Positions 41,580 to 52,244 of a stretch of 64,000 bases of DNA are shown piece by piece. The DNA comes from Berberis thunbergii (taxonomy: Eukaryota > Streptophyta > Magnoliopsida > Ranunculales > Berberidaceae). Each line of letters opens with the position of its first letter. Positions within the stretch are counted from its first letter, which is position 1. The DNA is taken from the NCBI GenBank assembly GCA_003290165.1, contig QNQO01000602.1, forward strand, positions 186,001 through 250,000. The letters are read 5' to 3'. Under the pieces are notes generated by a model. It saw only the letters and a list, made by a program, of their open reading frames with translations. It did not search any database and was not told the DNA's origin. The translations under genes and the position numbers were made by a program.

Positions 41580-44300
41580 TACACCAACGCATAGGATACT
41601 GCGAATTCGAGTAAACCATCGCAAAGGACACTGCGAATGGCTACATCTCAATCGCAATAACCTCTGCGATATAGGAAAATTTTGAACTTTGTCCAAATTT
41701 GAAATTCTTCGTGTTTGCAATTTATTTTTAAAAATTGAAATTTCTATGGTTTCGAAACAATGTTTAGAGGTATAATCCACCTTCCAAACATATTTTTGAA
41801 ATTCCCAATATTAAATAAAGTTGTGAACATGAGGTATGAAATTGCATGATCCATTGCGATGGATAGTTTTCTGTTTGCATGGTCTTATGTGAACATAGTC
41901 CAAAATTGACTCTGTCCAAACTTTGGAATTGTGGGTTTTTTGAATGTTTTTTTTTTTAATAAATTTTGCAAATTCTATGATTTTGCAACAATGTTTAGAG
42001 GTAGAATTCACATTCCAAACAGTAAATTGACAATCCCAATTTAGAAATTCCTGCGAGTAAGAGTTGCGAACTCGCACGAGCCTTTGCGAGTGGACAACTC
42101 CCACTCGCAGCATCCTCTGTGATTGCCTAAAAAACTGTACTATGTCCAAAATTTGAATTTGTTTGTGTATGCAATTTTTTTAAATGTTTTTATTTCTATA
42201 GTTTTGCAACAATGTTTTAGTTTTTTTTTCTCCTGAGCTGCCTTTGTCTCCATTTATTTGGATATTTTAAAGAAAATTTAATGCTAGGTAACTTATTGCC
42301 AATTTGTTTTAGTTTCATGTACAAAAACAACACTTCATTTCATTGGAGCCAAGGAATGTGATTTCTCGTGAAATATGCCAAAATTTCACTAAATATTTCT
42401 TATTTTGCAGGTATCGAAATATCTTTTGAAATTCAATATGCTAATTTATTTTTATCAGCGGATATATTTCAACCAAATATGACCTTAATTTAGTATTACA
42501 AGTTTGTTAGTTAAGTAATTTTTATGCAATATATTGTTGTATGACACTATGAGCAGTGTCAGCCCAATAAATGTTGTGGCCCTAGGCGATAGTAGGCACA
42601 TATTTCAAAGGGATTAGAAAACTAATAATTTCGTATATAATTTTGTATATATTTTTGAAGATCACAACGTATAACATTAAATCGTCTTACAAAATTTTGT
42701 AAATTTTTGTTCAATTTTAGATGCATAATATATATTGTTAACTTCGAAATTACAAACGGAATTTTTACATTTTTTCTATAGAAAACGAAATATTTCACGA
42801 AATATTTCTTAAAATCAGGGGATCAAAATTGTCTACAAAAACGAAATCACAATCCTTGATTGGAGCATACAAACAAAGTACATATGCATAACTTTAATAA
42901 ACCAGAAAAAAGGAGGACACACAACAACATCATTAACTAATCGGAGTCATAACCCTTGAAGTCATCATATATGTCCCTTGGGTCATCAAAGTTCTGATCA
43001 TGGAGGTCGGCATCATCTTCCTCGTCATCTTTGTCGAAGTCCGAGAGCATGTCATCAAGACGCTCTCTACGTTGCAACGATCTTCCCCTTTCGAGTCGAC
43101 TGTCAAGCCATGATAAAGCTCTCCATTACTAATGGGAGCAAGAGAGCCAACCCAAGTAGCACCTGCTTTAGCCCATACATCAGGCACTAGAGGGGGAGTC
43201 CACCCTTCCATTAGCCCAATCTCATATTGGGAAACCTGAAGATTCCGAGTTGTTCCTCCGATAGGCCTTCAAGTTCAACGTACTTTTCATCTTCAACTAT
43301 TGCATAAAGAGGAGGAGGAACATCGTTCCCAGGAGGAGGAGATATGTCGTTTTGAGGAGGAGGAGGAGGATGATGATGAACATTGTTCTTAGAAAGAAGA
43401 GGACGACGATGAACATCGTTCTCAATAGGAGGAGGACGAACATCGTTCTCAAGAAGATGAGAAAGAACGTCCTCCATGAAAAACTAAGAGGAGAAGAATT
43501 GGATATTGAATTTTTGCTTTGAGAGAGTTTGAGTATATGAAGTTTCATCTCCTCAATTTACCGTGGAAGATGAAGAACGCCCCCTCCATTTACTCCTTCC
43601 AACATAACCATCCACAACCCTTCACCTATTAAAGATGATGGTTGACGATTTACTTCTCAACCATTACCAATTAGACCTGATGGTACGTTAAAAATCGGAG
43701 CGTAATGCATGCGGAGTACACAAGTCAAACCAGATTTCAAGAAAAAAACCAATGTCGATGTAGGAAACGACCGTCGACAACACTCGCATATGATCTTGCA
43801 AATGGGAGTTCAACCATCGCACAAGCCATTGCGATTGACTAACATTTACTTGCAGGATCCTTTACGTTAGCTAAAAAAATTAGACTTTGTCCCAAGTTTG
43901 AAATTTGGGGTGTTTGCAAAAAACATTTAAATTTTGAAATTTCTATGGTTTTACAACAATGTTTATCGGTAGAATCCATCTTTCAAACAATACTTTGAGA
44001 TTCCAAATTTTAAGGATCTTGTGAATATGAGATCTGTAGTCGCAGAAATTCTAGACTTTTTCAAAATTTTGGACATTGTCAAAAGTTTATGGTATTTGAA
44101 ATATTATTATAAATGTTAAAATTTCTATGGTTTTGATACATTGTTTATAGGAAGAATCCACCATCCAAACATATTTTTGACCTTCCAATTCTCAAGATTC
44201 ATGCGAGTAGGAGGTTTGCATTCGCATGAACCTATGCAACTGGAAGATCCCCTTCGCAATATCCTTTGCGATGGAGTGCAAAAACTGGACTATCTTTGGT
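41580..44300. repeat. Dispersed internal repeat units of MULE-2
   Basis: A unit of roughly 200-250 bp occurs at about 41600-41790, 41820-42010, 42040-42220, 43790-43990, 44010-44170 and partly at 44190-44300. Hallmarks are a TTTGCAACAATGTTTAGAGGTAG core, CCAAACATATTTTTGA, and GC-richer TGCGAGTAGGAG/CTCGCACGA segments with CGCAAT boxes. Copies flank the unknown ORF on both sides. No coding signal. Confidence 0.75.
42937..43477 (-). pseudogene. Uncharacterised proline-rich/acidic ORF within MULE-2, two frameshifts
   Basis: From ATG 43477 (MEDVLSHLLENDVRPPP) the protein has repeated ENDV.PPP/NNVHHHPPPPP blocks, then VELEGLSEEQLGIFRFP. A frameshift near 43220 leads to WTPPLVPDVWAKAGATWVG and SNGELYHGLTVDSKG. 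A second frame change near 43080 leads to a strongly acidic end (LSDFDKDDEEDDADL, DDPRDIYDDFKGYDSD). I do not recognise the family. It sits between the transposase and the plant mobile domain gene, on the latter's strand. The frame changes could be lesions or a missed intron. Confidence 0.5.
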
Positions 44301-44536
44301 TTTTTGTTAATATTTAGTCTTAAATTCAAAGTAATTTTTTGGTTCAATGAATTTCTTAATTTGACAAGTGTCAAGGTTCAGATGAGCCTACATTTACAGA
44401 GTCTTAGCAATCATAAATCCTCAACATAAAACTCAATGAAACAACATAAAAATTTCATAAAAAACTCGATGTCAATCAATAGAAGATTCATTAGTTACGT
44501 TACAACAAAAGATTCAACAATTTACATTTGACACTA

Positions 44537-46830
44537 CATCAGAAGATTATTTGGTCATGCCTCTTCTTGATTATTTTGTCATGATTCTTTTTTGTTCTAA
44601 GCTCACTTGATCCACCACCAACTTCACCACTATCAAAATCACCATCTACGTTGTCCAAGGTCACAGGCACAAACATTCCGTGTAGCAAGTCACGTACTTT
44701 CTTTTACCTCAAGAGTAACAAAACCTTGTCAACATTCTCACCTTCATCTATAGAGGCATCAAGCAACTTAAGAGCCTCATCAACCGGCTTGTTCTGCAAG
44801 AAAACATTTGATGTTATTAAAACCATGAAAAAAATATTAAGTAAAAGAGTTGGCAAATTAGTTAAAGTAAAGATAAATTACCCTATTGTTCGATAGAAAC
44901 ATTTGACTTCTGAGGGAATGAAGTCTCATATTCCTCGGTAGTTGACAAAAGGATGACTAATGACATGAAACCACTCCAAGTAGTCGCTTCTACAATTCGA
45001 TGGAAGCTTCACTGGTTCACCTTGGTTGTCAGTTGACAAGAGATGATTCTGCTAAATGTCAGCGAACGACGACAATATCTCGTGCTTTACCGAGTAGTTC
45101 TTTCCAGATCTATCTCTATTCTTCACTTTGGCTCGAATAGGTGGGTTTGGAATGACCTGTACATTTTTCATCTGTCTCATCACTCTATCCGGGTGATAGG
45201 GTTTTTCCATGTCCAGGCATAAAAAACAGCCATGATGGTATGAAAGGGAGTATTTTTCTTGGAGGGGTCACAAATTACATGATCATACAAACATGAAACT
45301 TAATAAAAATTGCCTAATGAAAAATCATAACAATTAATGAGATCAATATTTTACTTAATGACACAATTTTATCTCTTAAGGGGACAAGTCGTTGAGATGC
45401 TCCCTAAGAGTGATGATGTCTTCATTCACAACCTCTACACGTTGGGGGCATTCTCACTTTGCCATGATGAGGAAAATATCATTAGACGAAATACTCGTGT
45501 TACCCCAAAGCCTAAAATGATTGTAGGTCCAATTCTACAAACGAAACAAAAACATAATTATTTATTCAAAAATCTTAAACAATTAAAAGGAAATTAGTTG
45601 AATAACCAAGTGTAAATATACTCCCAAAAGCAGCAAATATCTAGATATTTGTTTGGTACCAACTCTGCTATCACAACCCAATTGACGGTATAAGAATGCT
45701 AAAGTTCCTACCCTCCAAGCAAAATTTCCAATATCATCCACCTTCATCAACAACTTCAGATATTCAGTCTGAAACTTGGTTCCAAACTTATCGGCAAAAA
45801 TAGTCATGACCTGGAAAAAATAACAATTAACCCCTACCAACTTGTTGTCTCCTTTGAAGAGAATTAGTTGCCCTCGCTTTTCCACAACAATTATTCTTAA
45901 TAAACTTCATCTCAACAAAACTAAGATTCTTGTGGACATGTTTTATACTTCAGTCTTTTGAACACACAAAACATTGACCAACAATTTCACTCATTCCTCC
46001 GCTTGCATTTCAGATTTTTTCACAGTAAGCGGCTTACCAACGATCGACAGCTAAGTTATACGATAGACGTCGTCGAGGGTGATAGTCATATCTACAAAAG
46101 GGAGGTGAAAAATGCCGGTCTCAGGTTGTCAACGCTTCACGAAAGCACAAATCGTCACCTTATCGACATGATCCTGACAATAGTTGATCAAGGGGCGAAT
46201 ACCGCTATTATATACCATTGACCTTACTTCTTTCGGTTATTGTCTCAATTCCGAAACTAAAAACTTTTTATATTGATGCCAACATCTCAATTTACATCGT
46301 TCCTAAATAACAAAAACTAAATCAATGTCCAAATAATATAAAACCATATAAAGTTAGATATTTTAAAAGGAAAATATAATAATTACCTCGTCACCATCCC
46401 AAATGGAGCGAGACACATGGCCATCGTAATCCTCTAATATGGAGTCATCCTTGGGAACCCTAGGATATGAAACACTTACATCTTCTTCATTTTCATCAAA
46501 ACCAGGATCAACAGAAATAACTGGTTCTTCATCATCACCAGTAACCTGGTCACACTCCTCTAACTCCTCACCCATCTCTAATTCCTCTAACTCCTCACCC
46601 ATCTCTAACTCCTTACCCTCATGTCTGACACCCTCACCCACACTCTCATGTCCAACACCCTCTGCTTGAGATTGCGATTTGGCTTGACTTTGTGATAGGA
46701 TTAGGAGTCTCGCTGCTGCTTTTGCATTTATCAAATTACTCCCCATTTCATCCTCTATCATTTTCTTCTTCATTGTTTTGCCTTTTTTTCTTCCATTCTT
46801 CATTTTTTTCTCTTCCATATTTTCTTTATG
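44537..46830 (-). pseudogene. Plant mobile domain (MAIN-like) gene, decayed
   Basis: The first exon (about 46830-46386) is lysine-rich, then acidic (a duplicated EMGEELEEL unit), with a donor GTAATT at its end. The domain itself is read from about 46215: VTICAFVKR, PETGIFHLPF, MTITLDDVYRIT, LSIVGKPL. It continues in a piece with TIFADKFGTKFQTEYL and VGTLAFLYRQLGCDSRVG (about 45800-45640), then YHPDRVMRQMKNVQVIP near 45200 and WFHVISHPF near 44970. These match the plant mobile domain found in MAIN/MAIL1 proteins and in transposons. Stops after VKR and YRIT, where W and Q codons are expected, indicate decay. The C-terminal tail ends near 44537. Confidence 0.8.
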
Positions 46831-46849
46831 CTTTTTTGCAATCACCTTT

Positions 46850-47590
46850 CAGTTAGACATCATCATTGCCCGTCTATCACCTTAATCAACTGGATCATCC
46901 CCACCACCACCAACCAAAGAAAACACAACGTTTTTGGTCGTGTTTGCCATACTACACAATCAATTCAAACTTACATAAACAATCATTGAAAAAAAATTAC
47001 ATTGCAAAATTACATGACAATTTAGGGTGCTAAATAATCCTTGAAAAAATATTCATAATAATTTACAGTGTTCGAAGTTCCCTAATTGCATATATAATGT
47101 CACATGACATGGTATTACTTCAATTTAAGGTTTTAGATCGAAATTACCTCTCTACAATGTGGGTTTGCCTTTGTTGAATGACCCCAAATCGCACACCTAA
47201 TGCCAAACCAAATCGCACACAGTCCTTCGTGGAGAAATCACACATGAAGACTTTAGGAGAATGGGAAACTTGTTGAGAGAGTGGGGAGAGAGTGACTGTA
47301 GTAGGAGGGATGATGAACCCTTTTGGGTGAGTCAAGTGGAAGTGGAGTGAGAGAGATTGGGGGAGAAAGTGACAGTTTAGTTCGGAGGGAGAGTCAGTGC
47401 ATGATCGAAGCCGAAAGAGGAATGATCGAAGAAGATAAGAGAAAGTTGGGAGGGGAGAGGGAGCTTTTGACCGTTTTGAATTTGAGGTGGGAGAAATATT
47501 TAGATTTTTCCTTTTATGGGTGGTATGGAAAAGAACCTTGGTGTGGGGAATAAAAATGCATGGTGTGGGAAAGAAATATTGGTGGTGTTT
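46850..47590 (-). other. MULE-2 right subterminal region
   Basis: Leader sequence and right terminus, rich in GGGAGAGAGTGA and GTGGTATGG/GTGTGGG modules. It includes TTTAGGAGAATGGGAAAC, similar to the non-autonomous MULE near 37220. The open minus-strand frame here (47144-47602) is likely a by-product of this composition. Confidence 0.5.
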
Positions 47591-47598
47591 TTTTATGA

Positions 47599-48865
47599 TC
47601 AAAAAGTTAAACTTGCATTAGAAAGAAAACCATTCAAGTTCAAATTACAACCCATCTCTAAAACATTATTATTACTATTGCTACTACTACTATCATAAAC
47701 TGATGCAACCAGTCGGTGAGTTGTTAGGTTCATGTTTATTCTAATGTGAATAACTTTGAAACATTCAAAATATGCTAGTTTGTGTTCCAGTCGATGTTCC
47801 CAAGTAACTTTTTGTTGCCATGATAAATGCCCGCTTCTGCCATTGATCACTTCTGCAATGTCTTTACTATCAGTTATTACAACAACTTTCTTGTAACCTT
47901 TCACAATCGCCCATTCACTTACTAGTTTGACCCTTTTCCAATTCAGCTTCAAAACTTGTTGTCATGCCTTTCCTGCGCCATCCTTTATTAATTCCTATAA
48001 TCGTATCATCTGCATCAGTCACATAGACAACAAAACAACCATCACACCTATTCCTATGGAAGGAAGCATCAGTGACCAACATAATACATTCATGACCTGT
48101 TAGTATCTTTGCATGTTCAAATACCGATGAAATAGGTAGATTATTTGCTTGTGGTGTATCAATTCTGACATCAATGGGATTTGGTTGTTGTTGTTCCATA
48201 TTGTTTGAATCCTGCAAAATTTTAATGAACTATCTACTGGTCTTGCTATCAACTATACTCTGAAATTTTTTTGTTCAAAGACCAGTCTGTTTCTAGTCTG
48301 CCAAATATGATCTAGGATTGCAGCTGCTTTAATCATGCCTTGTTCCTTTTCATACCCGCTTATGTACATGTATCACAAGAACTCTAGAAAATCCTTATCA
48401 TGTGAAGTCCACTCTATTCCATCTAACAGGTATGTTAGACATACCCCACACTTGAACAGAAGAAGGACGCTGAAAAAGTACATGCCTAGACATTTCCTTT
48501 TCTGTGTTGCAAAGTGGGCATCCATTGCTCACTACTATATGATGTTGTCTAAGGACCTCCCCTACAGGAAGTAGTCATTTATAAATCTTCCAAAGAAAAA
48601 GTTGAACTCGATGAAGAATCTTGAGTTTTCAAATCCCTAGGAGCAATTATTTCCTACCATCTCCTCTGGATGAAAAGGCATTATATAAAATTGTGATTCA
48701 CTCCTGAAAGGCTGAAAGATCTATAGGAAGATTTCAAAGTGAATACTTCTTTGGTTTCATGTTTCCAAATAAGAACATTTTTCTCCTCTAAATGTTTAAT
48801 GGGAGTGTCAAGAATAGCCATAGCTACCTGTTGTAGAAAAACATTTCAATGGCCTATCATAACCC
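47599..48865 (-). pseudogene. LINE ORF2 C-terminal part: zinc-binding region and RNase H
   Basis: From 48865 down, WKHETKEVFTLKSSYRSF precedes the zinc-binding cluster HHIVVSNGCPLCNTEKEMSR (about 48540-48480) in interrupted frames. The RNase H domain follows, with LVTDASFHRNRC (about 48085) and, after a frameshift near 47945, VVVITDSKDIAEVI. Multiple stops between 48820 and 48220 show decay. Confidence 0.8.
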
Positions 48866-49277
48866 TTATCTGTAATACCCGCCTAATTATATAAAATAAA
48901 AATTTATTTTGTAAACCCTAATGTTGATGGGTTGTTACCCAATTGTATTTGGGCTTGGTTGTGGGTTTTTATTAAACTAATAAGTAGGGTTTTTATTTTG
49001 TGAAATAGGGTGGATGCATTCAAAAGTTCGGTGGGGGCAAATAACCACCCCCTTATAAAGAGAAAACCCTATTTTTCTTTTTTTTTTTCTCCTTCTTCCT
49101 TCATCTTTCCTCTATGTTTTGTTTTTCGATGGAGGCTGAATCTGGAGATCGAGATCTCTTGCACCAACAGTGATTGCGATTTGTGGTTGCGAGATTGCGA
49201 TGAGGGGGTTTTCTATCTCCTCTAGCGTTTCACTTCAGCCTACACTTCCTCTAACTTCTACTTCTGAAGCTGCTGCA

Positions 49278-49730
49278 ATGGCGATCACCTTCACAGATCT
49301 CCACACAGAATCCGGTCTCAAGTCTCTCGAAGACTACCTCTCTGGCAAAACCTACATCTCTGGAGATCAACTTACCAGAGACGATGTGAAGGTTTATGCC
49401 ACAGTTTCAGCTCCCGGCGATGCTTTCCCCCAATTCCAGTAGGTGGTACAAAAGCGTTGCTTCACATCTGAGCGCAAGGTTCCCCGGCATGGATCTTGGT
49501 GTGAAACTTGGTGCTCAAGCTGTCTCAGAGGAAGCTGCCCCAGCTAAAGATGTGAAGACTGATGCTGAAGATGATGATGATTTGGATCTCTTTGGGGATG
49601 AAACTGTAGAAGACAAGAAGGCAGCAGCAGACAGGGAGGCGGCTGTCAAGCATCATCAAAGAAGAAAGAGAGTGGGAAATCCTCAGTTCTTCTCGACGTG
49701 AATCCTTGGGTTGACGAACGGACATGAAAA
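49278..49730 (+). pseudogene. Captured elongation factor 1B beta/delta gene copy, spliced and truncated
   Basis: The ATG at 49278 begins MAITFTDLHTESGLKSLEDY and continues SGKTYISGDQLTRDDVKVYA, the N-terminus of plant eEF1B-beta (the nucleotide-exchange subunit for eEF1A). An extra C in the run at about 49426 shifts the frame. It then continues SRWYKSVASHL, GVKLGAQAVSEEA and the acidic DDDDLDLFGDETVEDKKAA. A one-base loss near 49650 precedes KKKESGKSSVLLDVNPW, after which similarity stops. The conserved C-terminal exchange domain is absent. Coding parts are contiguous with no introns, suggesting capture from an mRNA. It is a non-functional pseudogene. Confidence 0.88.
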
Positions 49731-49816
49731 TAAGTTGGATGAGGAGCGAAAGAAACAGCGGGAGAAGAAGAATGTGGAAGTGATGCCCCTCCATTTAAGT
49801 TGTCTTCAAAGGCTTA

Positions 49817-50002
49817 GTGCTTAGTGAGGAACACGAGAACCCACCTCCCCTACAATTGGGGCCATCACTGTTGCCTCGAGATGTCTTGTGTACATTTCCA
49901 CGTGTGGGGACTGTCTTGCGGGTAAGAGTTCAAGAAGCCAGGACATTCTGTGGGCTTCATTTAGTACACGGTGGTATATGGGTGAAGTTTATTAACATGG
50001 TA
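49817..50002 (+). pseudogene. Captured fragment resembling POT1 (telomere single-strand binding protein)
   Basis: This frame reads NPPPLQLGPSLLPRDV, TFPRVGTVLRVRV and GGIWVKFINMVC. My recollection of plant POT1 proteins includes a FPRVGTVLRV...WVKF pattern, so POT1 is my best guess. POT1 binds telomeric single-stranded DNA or is involved in telomerase action. The piece is only about 60 residues and stands 87 bases after the eEF1B-beta remains. The intervening frame NKLDEERKKQREKKNVEVM may belong to the same source. Assignment is tentative. Confidence 0.4.
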
Positions 50003-51304
50003 TGTCAAGATTTCAGTTCCATATTTCTTCCTCTATTGTTCCTTTTCTTCTCATTGTTGCGAGGTGGTGATGATTGGTGTAAGGAAAATTGCGAGGTTGA
50101 GAAGAAGTGGCGGATTGGTTGCTGGAGATTGTGCTATTAACTAGTGAGTTTTTCTTCATTTTCCTTTTGAGATTTTTGTATGAATTGAGAATGTGGAGTG
50201 ATGATGACCTCGTGTATTTGTTTTGTTTATTTATGATGCTTGTTTGAGGTTTCTTTTCCTTCATGTTTTGTTTTTATCCCATACATGTTTGATGAAATGC
50301 GCCACCGAAATGAATGGACTCACAAATTTTGATAATATGTGTTTCAAAACTACCAAAGTGATTTGGTTTTACAAATTTGCCAATATAATGTATGTTGTTT
50401 GTTTGACTGCAAATGTTAGTTGGCAAGTTTTTCTGCTAGTGTACTTATTGTTGCATTAGCAACAAATTTGAGAAGTTTCATTTCTTTTGGGAGCTCACAG
50501 TAAATATATTTCGGATTGTTTACATGTGTACCGATGTTGTATGCCATATGGAGATATGACTTTCTTGGCAAAGTTGTTGAGTAGGATTAAATCATGAGCT
50601 AGTAATTTTTGGGTTTAGATACATCTGTTAAGGTATACATGATGAACCCCCTCATCATTTAGATTGGATCAGGGGATTGAGCTTAAGTTTATTGGTTTAA
50701 ACCACTAGTTGGTTTGCAATTCAAGTCGAGACAAGTTTAGAAGAACCGTTTATTTTTAAAGTAAGTTTTTGTGGACTGGTGATCATTTATGTTGAATTTT
50801 GCTGCTCATTACATGGTTCTGTGTTATACTATAATCTAGCATATTATATATGCATGAATAACTAGTGAACATAATTTGATATAAGGAGATCTTTTCACTA
50901 CATGATTCTATGGGTTGCACTCGCATTCCAGCCAATTTATATTTTATTAAATAAATACTAGATATTGGATGGAATTCAACTGAGCACTTGTTTTAGCTTG
51001 AGTATTTGTATTGTTATGTGAATTGGTGTGCATATTGTTTTCATATGATGCAAAGAGATGAGATATGTGAACTGACAATGTGTCAAATATTACTTGTTCC
51101 CAAAAGAATGGTGGATACTGTGATTGATTTATTTATGGTCGACAAAGCGTCACCATAAAAGAGTTTTGAGGATTTATTTATTTTTATGCTCTTTTCCACA
51201 ACTCCGAAAAAAAAAATGTAAAAGAAAAGAAATTTTTTGTATACAAACTTGCTTGTATACTTGTGATATTATTGGGTATGCAGACTTGCTTGCATATCAG
51301 TGTA

Positions 51305-51600
51305 CTTGCCAGTGATCGACCTTCGGGTGAGATGACATGTTCCTCGAGGTGACACCCCACTTGGAACATGTACGCTCCGAATGGTTTCGATGGCAAGGGC
51401 GGCACACTTGGGTGAGGTGTGTTCGGTGCACCGTTCCATGTGTGTTCGGTTGTACATGTAGATTTAGGAAGGATGCTTGCCATGGATTGAACTTCGGGTG
51501 AGATGACATGTTCCTCGAGGTGGCACCCCACTTGGAACATGTACGCTCCGAGTGGTTTCGAAGGCAAGGGAGGCACACTTGGGTGAGGTGTGTTCGACAC
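51305..51600. repeat. 171-bp-period direct duplication inside the LTR-type element
   Basis: Two copies of about 125 bp start CTTGCCA at 51305 and 51476 and share TTCGGGTGAGATGACATGTT, CACTTGGAACATGTACGCTC and TTGGGTGAGGTGTGTTCG. The overlapping minus-strand frames that repeat a peptide are by-products of this duplication. Confidence 0.88.
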
Positions 51601-52244
51601 AAGAGGAGAGTGCGATTGTGGAAAAGTAGCGAGATTTCTTTTTGTGTATGTGCGTGATTACCTTAAAGGAAGAAACTAAATGCTCATTCAACCATTGAAT
51701 GAGAACTACACGTCTTCCTAAAGGTAGAAAAATGTGTTTGTTTAATATTTCAATAATAGTCCAATATGATTATGAATTGTATTGTTGTTGCATTTATGAG
51801 GATTGATAAGTCATAAATTTTATTTATCAGTAATAAAGAATGCATATTTATTTATTAGGATGATAACACCATTGCCTCATTGAGGAACTACCTGATGGTG
51901 TGGTTATTAATTGTTTGGTTTATTTTAATGTTATCATGTGCGGATTTATTGATTTTTGGGATGAAGATTTCTCACACCGGCTTTATTGATGACCCGAGTG
52001 AGCTTTTGCTTCTTGAGTACATTCCTTTTGGAATGTAGCCGAGTAGTCTTTCAGGTTTAGAGATTTTGAGCTGCATTACTGGAGTTTCGCTAGTGAGCTA
52101 GCCATGCCAGTCTTCTCTGGGTTAGATTTTTATTTGTTTCAGATGTTTAGTTCATGCTGCTATTTGTTTCTGTTATTATTGAATTCTCACGTCCTGAGTT
52201 TTGGGATTATCCGTTTCCTTCGAAAATCGGGGCGTGACATTATC

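Larger units (their letters stand above)
38193..47590. mobile_element. MULE-2: large Mutator-like element with transposase, unknown ORF and plant mobile domain gene
   Basis: Left end CACACCACAAATTCCTTTCACC (about 38194) and right end (reverse strand from about 47588: ACACCACCAATATTTCTTTC) are diverged inverted repeats sharing a CCCACACCA module. Between them lie a plus-strand MULE transposase pseudogene, a repeat field, and two minus-strand coding regions, the second with a plant mobile domain. MULE/plant-mobile-domain association is established knowledge for plant genomes. Terminal boundaries are approximate and no target duplication was found. Confidence 0.65.
48871..52239 (+). mobile_element. 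3.37-kb LTR-type element or solo LTR carrying host gene fragments
   Basis: Ends are TGTAATACCCGCC and CGGGGCGTGACA, i.e. TG...CA with short imperfect inverted tips as in plant LTRs. Perfect 5-bp duplications TTATC lie at 48866-48870 and 52240-52244. No long direct repeat was found between its two ends and no gag-pol is present. The best reading is a long solo LTR, or a non-autonomous element with one end degraded. It contains an intronless eEF1B-beta-like sequence (49278-49730), a POT1-like fragment (49817-50002) and a 171-bp-period duplication (51305-51600). The orientation given is that of the captured genes; its own is unknown. Confidence 0.82.

Noticed and set aside
47144..47602. 152-residue minus-strand frame at the MULE-2 right end
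   Set aside because: It overlaps the terminal inverted repeat, has no recognised motif, and its composition follows the GAGAGA/TCTCTC bias.
51184..51691. Three overlapping minus-strand frames with a repeated histidine/proline peptide
   Set aside because: They reflect the 171-bp-period duplication; several frames are open at once, as expected of composition and not of coding.
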